Assembly (NCBI GenBank): GCA_963776195.1 | Contig: CAVZMO010000008.1 | Coordinates: forward strand, 1 to 64,000 | Length of the DNA: 64,000 nucleotides | Reading direction: 5' to 3' | Source of the DNA: CAVZMO01 sp963776195 | Lineage (GTDB): Bacteria; Nitrospirota; Thermodesulfovibrionia; Thermodesulfovibrionales; SM23-35 | In this document: positions 53,623-62,746 of the stretch, piece by piece | How the letters are laid out: the number at the start of each line of letters is the position of its first letter | Position numbering within the stretch: the first letter of the stretch is position 1 | Notes under the pieces: generated by a model | Databases searched by the model: none | Seen by the model: only the letters and a program-made list of their open reading frames with translations | Told to the model about the DNA's origin: nothing | Made by a program: the position numbers and the translations under genes

Positions 53623-54261
53623 TTATTTCTATTTTTTTATTCCTCAATTGTTCTTCTGACCTCCTGTGCTACTTATGAAAAATATCCCGGGTCAGGCTAT
53701 GGTGTCGCCTCGTGGTATGGTTCCGAGTTTCACGGCAGACCGACCTCATCGGGAGAAGTATTTAACATGTATGCCCTCACGTGCGCACACAGGGAGTATC
53801 CCTTCGGGACAAAGTTGAAGGTGACCAACGTTTCGAACAACAAATCCACCGACTGCCTGGTGAATGATAGAGGACCTTTTGTATCGGGCAGGGATCTCGA
53901 CCTTTCTTATGCCGCAGCGAGAGAGATCGGTCTTATAGGAACGGGCATATGCAGGGTCAGGATCGAATATATGGGAAGAGATAGTTCTTATGCTAAGGAA
54001 GTTAAGTATCTGGCAAAAGCGGGCCCCTTTACGATTCAAGTCGGCTCTTTCGGTGAGTTTTCGAATGCCTTGCGACTTAAGACGGCTTTGGAACTTAAAT
54101 ATGGAGGAGTGTATGTCACCGAAGTTGAGATTAACGGTAACAGATTTTACAGAGTAAGAATCGGCAAGTTTCGAGTTAATGAAGAAATGTTGCTGCTTGC
54201 GCAAACTCTCGCACAGGAAGGGTACACTGTTTTTATAACCAGATATGAGGAGAAGATGTAA
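53584..54261 (+). CDS. rlpA: RlpA-type lipoprotein with SPOR domain
   Basis: A 225-residue protein in a frame opened by a TTG at 53584. The signal region LLFLFFYSSIVLLTSCATYE has a lipobox (LTSC). The double-psi beta-barrel follows: GVASWYGSEFHGRPTSSGEVFNMYALTCAHREYPFGT and VNDRGPFVSGRDLDLSYAAA, with the catalytic-type Asp. The C-terminal SPOR domain (GPFTIQVGSFGEFSNALRLK, residues ~150-225) binds denuded septal glycan. It is a lytic transglycosylase or septal ring protein. The first ~10 codons are translated from a dispersed repeat, and no conventional start precedes the signal, so the original start seems replaced. Confidence 0.82.
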   Translation: MSPFSKGGLRGILLFLFFYSSIVLLTSCATYEKYPGSGYGVASWYGSEFHGRPTSSGEVFNMYALTCAHREYPFGTKLKVTNVSNNKSTDCLVNDRGPFVSGRDLDLSYAAAREIGLIGTGICRVRIEYMGRDSSYAKEVKYLAKAGPFTIQVGSFGEFSNALRLKTALELKYGGVYVTEVEINGNRFYRVRIGKFRVNEEMLLLAQTLAQEGYTVFITRYEEKM

Positions 54262-54386
54262 TATAATATGGAAATTCAAATGAGAGCATATTATGGAGTT
54301 GTATATACCAGACAATGAACGGTAAAACCTGAATGACTTTAGGCTGAAAAATACTTGGAGATATAGAGAAAGGAGTTGTAATGGAT

Positions 54387-55226
54387 ATGGATATTAACGG
54401 CAGGACAAAGATTACAGGACTCTTTGGATATCCGGTGGAACATACACTTTCCCCTGCAATGCATAATGCTGCGTTTCAGGAGCTTGGTCTTAATTACTGT
54501 TATGTACCATTCCTCGTGCATCCGGATTATCTTGCAAGTGCTGTAAAAGCGATAACGGCTTTAAATCTGGCCGGTGTCAATGTTACCGTACCCCATAAGG
54601 AAAAAGTATTACCGCTGCTTGATGAGATTCATGAAGAGGCATCTTTTATCGGTGCAGTCAATACGATAGTCAATTCAGAGGGCAGACTCATAGGGTATAA
54701 CACCGATGGGAGGGGATTTATGCAATCCCTTTCTGAAAAAAGCATTGCCATAGAAGGCAAGGACATAATAATAATCGGCGCCGGCGGAGCGTCGAGGGCG
54801 ATAAGTTACTATCTGAGCCAGAAAGCAAAAGCACTCTATTTATACGATATTGATACGGACAAGGTAGGGAAACTCGTCAGCGATTTAAAACAAATTCGTA
54901 ATAATGTTTCCACTGCTGAAGACGTTTCCGTCATTGAAAGATTCCATATCATAGTCAACGCCACACCCCTGGGGCTGAAAAAAGAAGATCCATTGCCTCT
55001 GAACACTTCCTTCTTAAGGGAAGAGCAGACCGTTTGTGATCTCATATACAAGAAGACTCCTTTGCTTGAAGCGGCATCGAAAAAGGGATGTGCGACTATC
55101 GACGGGCTCGGCATGCTTCTGTGGCAAGGCGTATTTGCCTTTGAACTATGGACAGGGAAAAAGCCTCCCGCCGAAATAATGCGTGATGCCCTCGTGAATT
55201 CCATTGACAAGGACCCTATATTTTGA
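54387..55226 (+). CDS. aroE: shikimate dehydrogenase
   Basis: A 279-residue AroE (start at 54387, MDINGRTKITGLFGYPVEHT; an in-frame ATG lies six bases earlier). Shikimate-site residues are in PVEHTLSPAMHNAAF, NVTVPHKE (catalytic Lys) and NTDGRGFM. The NADP-binding region is IIGAGGASRAISYYL (about residues 130-145), followed by ATPLGLK. It reduces 3-dehydroshikimate in aromatic amino-acid synthesis. AAGGAG lies 11-16 bases upstream. Single gene here. Confidence 0.93.
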   Translation: MDINGRTKITGLFGYPVEHTLSPAMHNAAFQELGLNYCYVPFLVHPDYLASAVKAITALNLAGVNVTVPHKEKVLPLLDEIHEEASFIGAVNTIVNSEGRLIGYNTDGRGFMQSLSEKSIAIEGKDIIIIGAGGASRAISYYLSQKAKALYLYDIDTDKVGKLVSDLKQIRNNVSTAEDVSVIERFHIIVNATPLGLKKEDPLPLNTSFLREEQTVCDLIYKKTPLLEAASKKGCATIDGLGMLLWQGVFAFELWTGKKPPAEIMRDALVNSIDKDPIF

Positions 55227-55390
55227 TACTCATGTATATATGAATGAAAGTTTTGTATCGTTTTATGCTGGTATTCATAGTTGTTCGATATTAAGAATTT
55301 ACTGAGCAGAGTCCAGAAGGAGGTGACAATTCGAAAAAAAGGAATAATCTTCTCTAACGGAATGGTGAAATTTTATAAGGAGGTCAACGT

Positions 55391-56422
55391 ATGAAGGAGG
55401 AAAGTTTTGTGGATGAAAGACTCCTGAAAGCAGCAGAATCTCAAGGCATCAACAGGAGAGATTTTTTGAAATACTGTGCTGCTACCGCTGCATTGTTCGG
55501 TCTTTCTGAATTTGAATTTATGACGAGAGTCGCTCACGCGATAGAGTCAACTTCAAAGAAACCGGCTGTGATGTGGCTTGAAGGGCTCGCGTGCGCAGGA
55601 TGTACCATTTCATTGACGCAGAGTCTTTATCCGCCGGCGTCCAAAATTATTTTGGACAAGATATCCCTGAGAATGCACGATACAGTTATGGCGGCTGCGG
55701 GAGATCTCGTGGAGGCAGTTTATGATGCACAGATAAAAGAGGGTGGCTATATCCTGATTGTAGAGGGCGCAATTCCTTCTGCGGATGATCGTTTCTGCAG
55801 GATAGGCGGGCGGACGTTCAAAAGCTTAGTGGAAGGCGCGGCGAAGAACGCTACGGCTGTCCTTGCCGTTGGGGCGTGCAGTGCTTTTGGCGGCATACCC
55901 AGGGCAACGCCGAGCAAGGGCATAGCGGTAAGCGAGGCGCTCAAGAATGCCGGGATTGATAAGCCGGTTATCAACATCTCCACGTGCCCTGTACATACGG
56001 ACCATCTCGTGGGAACAATCCTTTATGTTCTTGTGACTGGAAAAATACCCGAACTTGATTCGAAAGGACGTCCTGCGATGTACTTTGGGGAAGTGACGAT
56101 GCATGATAATTGCAGAAGACGCGCACATTTTGACGCCGGCGAGTTTCTCAAAGACTGGAACGATCCGAAGCAGAAAAACTGGTGTCTCTTTGAAAAAGGC
56201 TGTAAGGGGCCTCAGTCCTACATCGATTGCACGGTACGCAGATGGAATAGCGGTATAAACTTCTGTCTGGACTGCGGCGGGCTATGTCAAGCATGCGGTG
56301 AGCCTGCATTCTATGACAAAGTGACACCGCTTTATCGCTGCGGACGAAACGTCCAAAAAGATATTTGCTGCGAAGAAATTAAGTCACTTCGAAAAAGAAA
56401 ACAGTTAAAGGAGGTGAGATAG
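55391..56422 (+). CDS. [NiFe] hydrogenase small subunit (Tat-exported)
   Basis: A 343-residue small subunit. The Tat signal (INRRDFLKYCAATAALFGLS, residues ~20-40) shows export of the folded pair. Cluster ligands: WLEGLACAGCTISLT (proximal site), LAVGACSAFGGIP, NISTCPVHTDHL (His/Cys for distal), CLFEKGCKGPQSYIDC and NFCLDCGGLCQACGEPAF (medial/distal). No C-terminal membrane anchor is seen, so it is a periplasmic soluble enzyme or uses a separate anchor. It starts a three-gene operon with the large subunit and the protease; GAGGT precedes the ATG. Confidence 0.9.
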   Translation: MKEESFVDERLLKAAESQGINRRDFLKYCAATAALFGLSEFEFMTRVAHAIESTSKKPAVMWLEGLACAGCTISLTQSLYPPASKIILDKISLRMHDTVMAAAGDLVEAVYDAQIKEGGYILIVEGAIPSADDRFCRIGGRTFKSLVEGAAKNATAVLAVGACSAFGGIPRATPSKGIAVSEALKNAGIDKPVINISTCPVHTDHLVGTILYVLVTGKIPELDSKGRPAMYFGEVTMHDNCRRRAHFDAGEFLKDWNDPKQKNWCLFEKGCKGPQSYIDCTVRRWNSGINFCLDCGGLCQACGEPAFYDKVTPLYRCGRNVQKDICCEEIKSLRKRKQLKEVR

Positions 56423-57986
56423 ATGGCGAAGAAACTTGTTGTCGATCCTATAACAAGGATCGAAGGACATTTAAGGATCGAGGTAGAAGTTGAAAACGGT
56501 AAGGTGGTGGACGCATGGAGTAGCGGCACAATGGCTCGTGGTTTCGAGGCCCTTCTCACGGGGAAAGACCCGAGGGACGCCTCATATATAACCAGCCGTT
56601 TCTGCGGCGTCTGTTACAGTGTCCACCAGTTGTGTTCCGCCAGCGCCCTTGATGCAGCTTTCGGTGCAAAGGTCCCCTGGGGAGGAAACCTCATCAGGAA
56701 CCTTGTTATGGGCGCGGAATATATATACGACCATGTATTGCATTTCTATCAGCTCAGTGCCCTTGATTATATCGATATCATGGCTGTCGCCAATTACACC
56801 GGCAAAGATAAAGACCTGCTGGCTGTAAAGGATAAGATCGTGGGCCTTGTTAATGCAAAGGATACCTATCCGCTGACGCCGAGATATGAACCTGATGAGT
56901 TTACCGTGAAGGACCCGGATATCGGTAATCTCTGCAGTCAAACACTATATCGATGCCCTGAAAATGCACGCCAAGGCCAGAAATATGGGGGCAGTATGGG
57001 GCGGCAGGACGCCGCATTATCAGAATATCGTTGTCGGAGGCGTTACATCATATCCGGACGTGAATCAGGTCGCACGATTCCGTACTATGCTTGACGAGCA
57101 GGCCAAATTTATCAATAATGTCTATATCCCTGATGTTCTTTCCTTCGGTACCGGCCCCTTATGGCCTCTGGCTCAGATGGGGTTAGGCGGCGGTCATTAC
57201 AACTATCTTTCTTATGGTGACTTCCAGCTTGATCCTGACGGCAAGAAACTTGTTTTCCCTGCGGGTGTTATCAAGGGCCTCAATCCGGCAGACATCAAAG
57301 TCGATGCAGTTAACCCGGAGATGATCACCGAATCGGTGAAATATGCGTGGTACAAAGAAAATAAGCCCGTACATCCTTATGGCGGAGAGCAGGTTTTTGA
57401 CCTTGACAAAAAGGACGCGTATTCATTTGTTAAGGCGCCTCGTTATGACGGCGTGGCGATGGAAGTCGGACCTTTGGCCAGAATGATCATCGCAAAGAAT
57501 CCGGATGTCCTCGGATTGGTTCAGAAAGGTGCAAAGCCGGGTGTTGTTGCCAGACACGCGGCAAGAGCTATCGAGACTAAACTCGTAGTTGATGCCTGCT
57601 ACAACTGGCTGGATCAATTGCTCACCGAAATGACAAAACCCGGATTCAAGATTCACGACACGGATCACTGGGACCCACCTGAGAGCGGTATGGGTGTCGG
57701 ATTCTCAGAACCGCCGAGAGGCGCGCTGGGTCATTGGATCAAGATCAAGGGCAAGAAGATCGAAAATTATCAGGCCGTTGTGCCTTCCACATGGAATGCA
57801 TCTTCCCGGGATGAAAAAGGTGTTCGCGGCCAGTATGAAGAGTCCCTCATCGGGGCGCCGGTACCGGATCCTAAAAACCCGAACAATATCGTGCGGATAA
57901 TCCGGTCATTCGATCCCTGTCTGGCGTGTGCTGTACACATTATCGACCCGGAGACGAATGAGATACGGAAGTTTATAGTAGAGTGA
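56423..57986 (+). CDS. [NiFe] hydrogenase large subunit, frameshifted
   Basis: About 521 residues across one break. Residues ~1-170 (MAKKLVVDPITRIEGHLRIE) carry the N-terminal Ni ligands in SRFCGVCYSVHQ (L1 motif). At 56927-56929 a G is inserted in ATCGGTAATC; removing it gives DIVISAVKHYIDALKMHAKAR, continuing in the second frame (from about 56930). The C-terminal L2 motif FDPCLACAVHIID (DPCxxCxxH) is intact, and the residues after the His (IIDPETNEIRKFIVE) form the peptide removed at maturation. The stop overlaps the protease start by 4 bp. It splits or makes H2 at the Ni-Fe site. Confidence 0.9.
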
Positions 57987-58504
57987 GTGAGATAAAACCG
58001 GAATCCGCGTCATTCAGTGAAGGGGGAGAGACGCTCTCTCCCCCTCAAAAAATAGTCATCCTCGGCATTGGCAATATTCTGCTTTCCGACGAAGGGGTAG
58101 GTGTTCACGTTGCAAATGAGCTTGCGAAAATGGATCTGCCTCCTGATGTGTCGGTTGTTGAAGGAGGCACAGACGGCTTCCGTCTTTTGAATGTCATAAC
58201 CGAAGCAGACCGTTTAATAATCGTTGATGCATTAAAAGGCGGTGCAGAGCCGGGTTCGATCTATCGTTTCGACGTTGGTGACGTTAAGAGTTGTCCCTCA
58301 GGGTTTAAGACATCGGTACATCAGATCGGTATCTTGGAGGTCATTGATCTATCGGGACTGATCGGAAAGACACCCCACACAACAGTTATCGGCATAGAAC
58401 CGAAATCTCTCGAAATGACTATGGAACTTTCTCCGGAAGTCAGGGAAAAGGTTCCGAAGATAATCGATTTGGTTCTGGATGAGGTGAAACGTTCGATCTT
58501 GTAA
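57983..58504 (+). CDS. hydrogenase maturation endopeptidase (HybD/HyaD family)
   Basis: A 173-residue protease that removes the C-terminal peptide of the large subunit after nickel insertion. The GTG at 57983 overlaps the large-subunit stop. Nickel-binding residues are in GIGNILLSDEGVGVHV (Glu about residue 37) and a later Asp in IVDALKGG (about residue 83), with a His in SVHQIGILEVI (about residue 113). Its position directly behind the structural genes shows that it is specific for this enzyme. No hyp genes are in the window. Confidence 0.9.
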   Translation: MSEIKPESASFSEGGETLSPPQKIVILGIGNILLSDEGVGVHVANELAKMDLPPDVSVVEGGTDGFRLLNVITEADRLIIVDALKGGAEPGSIYRFDVGDVKSCPSGFKTSVHQIGILEVIDLSGLIGKTPHTTVIGIEPKSLEMTMELSPEVREKVPKIIDLVLDEVKRSIL

Positions 58505-58536
58505 TATTCACACATTATTGTGGATATCATGGTAGC

Positions 58537-58559
58537 CGCAGGCTTCAGCCTGCGTTTTT
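58537..58559 (+). terminator. intrinsic terminator after the hydrogenase operon
   Basis: A perfect hairpin CGCAGGCT, loop TC, AGCCTGCG (58537-58554), followed by five T's. It lies 33 bases after the protease stop, so it ends the three-gene hydrogenase operon. Confidence 0.85.
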
Positions 58560-58797
58560 AAAGAAGACCATATAAAATATTCACCGCGCTGTGCATCCAA
58601 TAGAACCTTTTCAATCTCTCCATGATAAGACCAATTTCCTTAATGGATTATCACAAATCTATTTTCTTAACCAATTCTTGGGTGACGTTTTTCTTAGTAT
58701 CGAATAAACACATAGAATGCATCTTTTTCAGAAAAAACGAATGGGTTATAATAAAATGGTGGTAATTATCAGACAACGAGTTGTAGAGAGAACTGTG

Positions 58798-60594
58798 ATG
58801 TCAAAAAAATCATTAATAGTCCTGATCGTGATATCTACGCTTATAGGTACGGTCGGCGGTTTTTTATACTGGACTATTTCAGACCTGCCGAACATAAAAG
58901 TTCTTGAGGAATATGCGCCGCTGGAGTCGTCAAGAATATATTCGAGTGACGGTCAGATTATTGCCGAGCTTTATCTCGAGCGGAGAACCTTTGTTCCCCA
59001 TTATCAGATACCGGACCATGTGAAGAAGGCATTCGTTTCGGTTGAGGACATTAGATTTTATAACCATCCCGGAATTGATTTCATTGGAATATCGAGGGCG
59101 TTTTTGCAGGATATTAGGGCTGGCGAGGTTGTCCAGGGGGGAAGTACCATCACCCAGCAGCTCGCAAGGCTGCTTTTTCTGAAGTCCGACAAGAGCATAA
59201 AAAGAAAGATCAAGGAAGCAGCCATTTCTATTCAGATAGAACAACGCTATACCAAGGATGAGATCCTCGGGATGTATCTGAACCAAGCGTATTTTGGGGC
59301 AAGGGCTTACGGCATTGAAGCAGCTTCGCAGACATACTTCGGGAAGTCGACAAAGGAATTGAACATCGCGGACGCAGCGCTTCTTGCATCAATGCCGAAA
59401 GCTCCTTCCGTGTATTCTCCCTTCAAAAATCCTGAAAAGGCGAGGGAGAGAAGGTCAATTGTTTTGAGACAGATGGCGGATCACCATTTTATAACAGAGG
59501 TGCAATATGAAGAAGCTGAAAAGACTCCTGTTCCGTCGAATCGTCACTTCAGAAAATACGAAGCGCCCTATTTTGTAGAGGCATTGAGACAGCAGCTCGA
59601 AGCAAAATACGGGCATGAACTCTATACATCCGGGTACAGAATATATTCGACGTTGGATTTCAGGATGCAGCAGATTGCCGAGGAAGCGGTTAAGCATGGG
59701 ATAGCATCGTTGGAAAAAAGGGTGAAGCCGGGGATTGAGGCGGCGCTGATAGCTATGGATTTGAGAACAGGACATGTAAAGGTAATGATAGGCGGTTCAA
59801 ATTTTTGGAAGAACCAGTTCAATAGAGCAACGCAAGCATCAAGGCAGCCGGGGTCTGCCTTCAAGCCCTTTGTTTACATTACCGCTATCGAGGACGGCAT
59901 GACGTCCGAGGAGAGAGTCAATGATTCCCCGATCTCCTTTAGAGGCGCAAAACAGGGCCAAAGATGGAGTCCCCATAATTATGACGGCAAATACTACGGA
60001 AGCGTGACCTTAAAGAAAGCTCTTGCCAAGTCTTTGAACTGTGCAACAATAAGACTTGCGGCCCATGTCGGAATCGACAATATCATAGAAATGGCGAAGA
60101 GACTCGGAATAAGAAATGAGCTGCAACCTTATTTGCCTCTGGCCATAGGGGCTTCTGATGTTACTTTGATAGACATGGTTTCCGCTTATTCAACATTCGC
60201 TTCGGGGTACAAGCCAAAACTTGAATTTTACGAAAAGGTATTGAACCGGGATGGGATTATTATCGAGGAGAATGAGCCTGATGGTGAAGAGCTCTTGTCC
60301 GAGGATGATGTAGAGGAGATGAAGATCCTCCTGAAGGCTGTTGTCGAAGAAGGTACGGCTATGAAGGCAAAAGAACTCAAACGGCCGGTCTATGGCAAAA
60401 CAGGTACAACGAATGATTATACCGATGCATGGTTTGTCGGATTTGATGACAGGCTTGTCGTGGGTGTGTGGGTCGGAAGGGATAACCATACACCGATAGG
60501 ACCGAAGGAGACCGGCGCAAGCGCAGCCCTTCCGATATGGATAGAGTTTATGAAAAAAGCGCCTCCGCAAACTCTTTCGGATCAAAATCCCTAA
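58798..60594 (+). CDS. mrcA: class A penicillin-binding protein 1A
   Basis: A ~598-residue bifunctional peptidoglycan synthase (start at the ATG at 58798, MSKKSLIVLIVISTLIGTVG). Signal anchor at residues 5-25. Glycosyltransferase (GT51) motifs are VSVEDIRFYNHPGID, QGGSTITQQLARLLFL and MYLNQAYFGARAYG. The transpeptidase has the active-site SAFK (in SRQPGSAFKPF, about residue 353), SLN in AKSLNCAT and KTGTT near the end. The gene ends 47 bp inside the convergent ftsY gene. It builds and crosslinks murein at the inner membrane. Confidence 0.92.
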   Translation: MSKKSLIVLIVISTLIGTVGGFLYWTISDLPNIKVLEEYAPLESSRIYSSDGQIIAELYLERRTFVPHYQIPDHVKKAFVSVEDIRFYNHPGIDFIGISRAFLQDIRAGEVVQGGSTITQQLARLLFLKSDKSIKRKIKEAAISIQIEQRYTKDEILGMYLNQAYFGARAYGIEAASQTYFGKSTKELNIADAALLASMPKAPSVYSPFKNPEKARERRSIVLRQMADHHFITEVQYEEAEKTPVPSNRHFRKYEAPYFVEALRQQLEAKYGHELYTSGYRIYSTLDFRMQQIAEEAVKHGIASLEKRVKPGIEAALIAMDLRTGHVKVMIGGSNFWKNQFNRATQASRQPGSAFKPFVYITAIEDGMTSEERVNDSPISFRGAKQGQRWSPHNYDGKYYGSVTLKKALAKSLNCATIRLAAHVGIDNIIEMAKRLGIRNELQPYLPLAIGASDVTLIDMVSAYSTFASGYKPKLEFYEKVLNRDGIIIEENEPDGEELLSEDDVEEMKILLKAVVEEGTAMKAKELKRPVYGKTGTTNDYTDAWFVGFDDRLVVGVWVGRDNHTPIGPKETGASAALPIWIEFMKKAPPQTLSDQNP

Positions 60595-61453
60595 GATCAT
60601 CAATACGTTCTCCGACACCGATCAATTTTACAGGGATCCCGAGACCTTTCGTTATGGCAAAGACGATTCCCCCTTTTGCGGTGCCATCGAGTTTCGTCAG
60701 GGCTATACCGGTTATCCCGATTGTCTGATTAAACATGTCTGCCTGTCTGAGAGCGTTCTGTCCCGTCGTTGCATCAACGACAAGAAGGATCTCGTGAGGC
60801 GCTCCCGGCATCGCCTTATCAATCGTTCTTCTCACCTTTTTCAGTTCATCCATGAGATTGATCTTTGTGTGTAGTCGCCCCGCTGTGTCAACAATAACGA
60901 CATCAATGCGTCTATTCTGCGCAGCCACGATGGCATCAAAGGCGACTGCAGCCGGATCAGACCCTTTCTGGTGTTTAACAAGCTGTGTATCAGCCCTTTG
61001 TGCCCATACTTCGAGCTGTTCAATAGCGGCGGCCCTAAAGGTGTCTCCAGCGGCGAGGAGTACGGAAAGTCCCTGGGAGCGGAACCTGCTCGCGAGTTTT
61101 CCTATTGTGGTCGTCTTTCCGACTCCGTTGACACCAACAGCGAGGATTACAAATGGTCTATTCCCGAAGACTACAAGAGGGTGGGGTTCACCGAGAACCG
61201 CTGTCATCTCTTTCTTCAGTAATTCTTTTACGGATTCGACATCCTTGGCCTCGCCTCTCTTGGCCTTCTCCCGGATAACCGCCATGATTTCCGAAGCGGC
61301 TTTCGTTCCGACATCGGACATGATAAGAATATCTTCGAGCTCTTCGAGGGTTTCCTCATCGATATTGCGGCCTGTAAAAATTGTCTCTACTCTTTCGATA
61401 AGGCTTTTCTTCGTTTTTGTGAGGCTCTCTTTCAGTCGATCAAAAAAACCCAT
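60548..61453 (-). CDS. ftsY: signal recognition particle receptor FtsY
   Basis: A 301-residue FtsY NG domain (the A domain is nearly absent). The start is the ATG at 61453 (MGFFDRLKESLTKTKKSLIE), four bases after AGGAGGA; an adjacent ATG at 61456 is too close. G1 is AVGVNGVGKTTTIGKLA, G2/G3 are DTFRAAAIEQL and VDTAGRLHTK, G4 is ALTKLDGTAKGG. Its N-terminal amphipathic helix probably binds the membrane. It docks SRP-ribosome complexes for protein insertion. The 3' end overlaps the penicillin-binding protein gene by 47 bp on the opposite strand. Confidence 0.95.
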   Translation of the reverse strand: MGFFDRLKESLTKTKKSLIERVETIFTGRNIDEETLEELEDILIMSDVGTKAASEIMAVIREKAKRGEAKDVESVKELLKKEMTAVLGEPHPLVVFGNRPFVILAVGVNGVGKTTTIGKLASRFRSQGLSVLLAAGDTFRAAAIEQLEVWAQRADTQLVKHQKGSDPAAVAFDAIVAAQNRRIDVVIVDTAGRLHTKINLMDELKKVRRTIDKAMPGAPHEILLVVDATTGQNALRQADMFNQTIGITGIALTKLDGTAKGGIVFAITKGLGIPVKLIGVGERIDDLRDFDPKEFAEALFS

Positions 61454-61613
61454 CATTCCTCCTTGAAAACTTGATTGGTAATTTTAATTTCTTTTACGGA
61501 CAATTATCAATCTTGTCTTCATAACATATCTCTATGTGTTGTTTTTTGAAAAGCAATGATTATAATAGATTAGATGATTTTAGTTCAGAATTGAGAACGG
61601 AGGATGTCGATAA

Positions 61614-62632
61614 ATGCTCAAGAAGAAGAAAAATTATATTGTCGCAGTTGTAGGAGCGACAGGGGCGGTCGGAAACGAAATGATCAAAACCCTTGCACAG
61701 AGAGAGTTCCCTGTAGAGAAATTAAGGCTTTTTGCTTCTGAGAGATCCGAAGGAAAGATTATGGAATTCGGGGACACCGAGATCCCGGTGGAAACCTTGA
61801 ATGAAAAATCCTTTGAAGGTATCGATATAGCCCTTTTTTCAGCCGGGGCTGAAAGGTCAAAGACATGGGCGCCGGTGGCTGCGCGGTCAGGCTGTGTTGT
61901 TATCGATAATTCAAGCCAGTGGAGGATGGACCCTGAAGTTCCTCTCGTTGTACCCGAGGTCAACCCCCATGACCTGAAAGGCATAAAGGGATAATCGCAA
62001 ACCCTAACTGTTCTACGATACAGATGGTGGTTGTGCTCAAACCGATACATGACGCGGCAAAGATAAAGAGGGTGGTGGTTACGACGTTTCAGGCCGTATC
62101 GGGCACTGGCCAGAAGGCGATGGATGAACTGCTGCAGCAGACGACGGACCTTTTAAATTTCAAAGAGGTCAAGAGTAACGTGTATCCTTATCAGATTGCA
62201 TTCAATGTCCTTCCCCACATAGACAGATTTCTCGAAAACGGCTACACGAAGGAAGAGATGAAGATGGTGAACGAGACCAGGAAGATTCTCGGTGATGACT
62301 CCGTAAGACTTACGGCAACAACGGTGCGCGTGCCGGTGTTCAGATGCCATTCGGAGAGTGTAAATATCGAGACCGAAAAGAAGCTTGCCGCAAACGAAGT
62401 GAGAGCGATCCTTTCGACAGCGCCCGGTGTGGTAGTTTATGATGCTCCAGAGAAGAACCTCTATCCGATACCAATTGATGTTGCCGGAGCGGATGAGACT
62501 TACGTGGGTAGAATAAGAGAGGATGAGTCCATTGAAAACGGCATTAATATTTGGATCGTTGCCGACAATCTCAGGAAAGGCGCTGCCCTGAATGCGGTGC
62601 AGATAGCCGAAAAGTTGATTGAGATGTCATAA
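61614..62632 (+). CDS. asd: aspartate-semialdehyde dehydrogenase, frameshifted
   Basis: About 340 residues across one break. The start ATG at 61614 follows CGGAGGATG. NADP motif: VVGATGAVGNEMIKTLA. The break is in AAAGGGATAAT (61987-61997); one more G restores KGIIANPNCSTIQM with the catalytic Cys, so the present stop at 61994 is almost certainly an error. The second frame carries FQAVSGTGQKAMDEL and VRVPVFRCHSESVNIE with the catalytic His. The enzyme reduces aspartyl phosphate for lysine, methionine, threonine and diaminopimelate synthesis. Confidence 0.92.
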
Positions 62633-62746
62633 ATACGATTGGTTTAAGGGTAGGGATTCACGCGAAAGATAACTCGAGTTCTTTAACCTCGACCCCTTCT
62701 TAGCAATTGATCCGGAACAAAACCGCAGGAGTAAGGACTGAAGAAA

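Noticed and set aside
62640..62746. SAM or adenosine-type riboswitch before mtaD
   Set aside because: The region has no recognisable conserved core or kink-turn pattern; only a weak ribosome binding site is seen.
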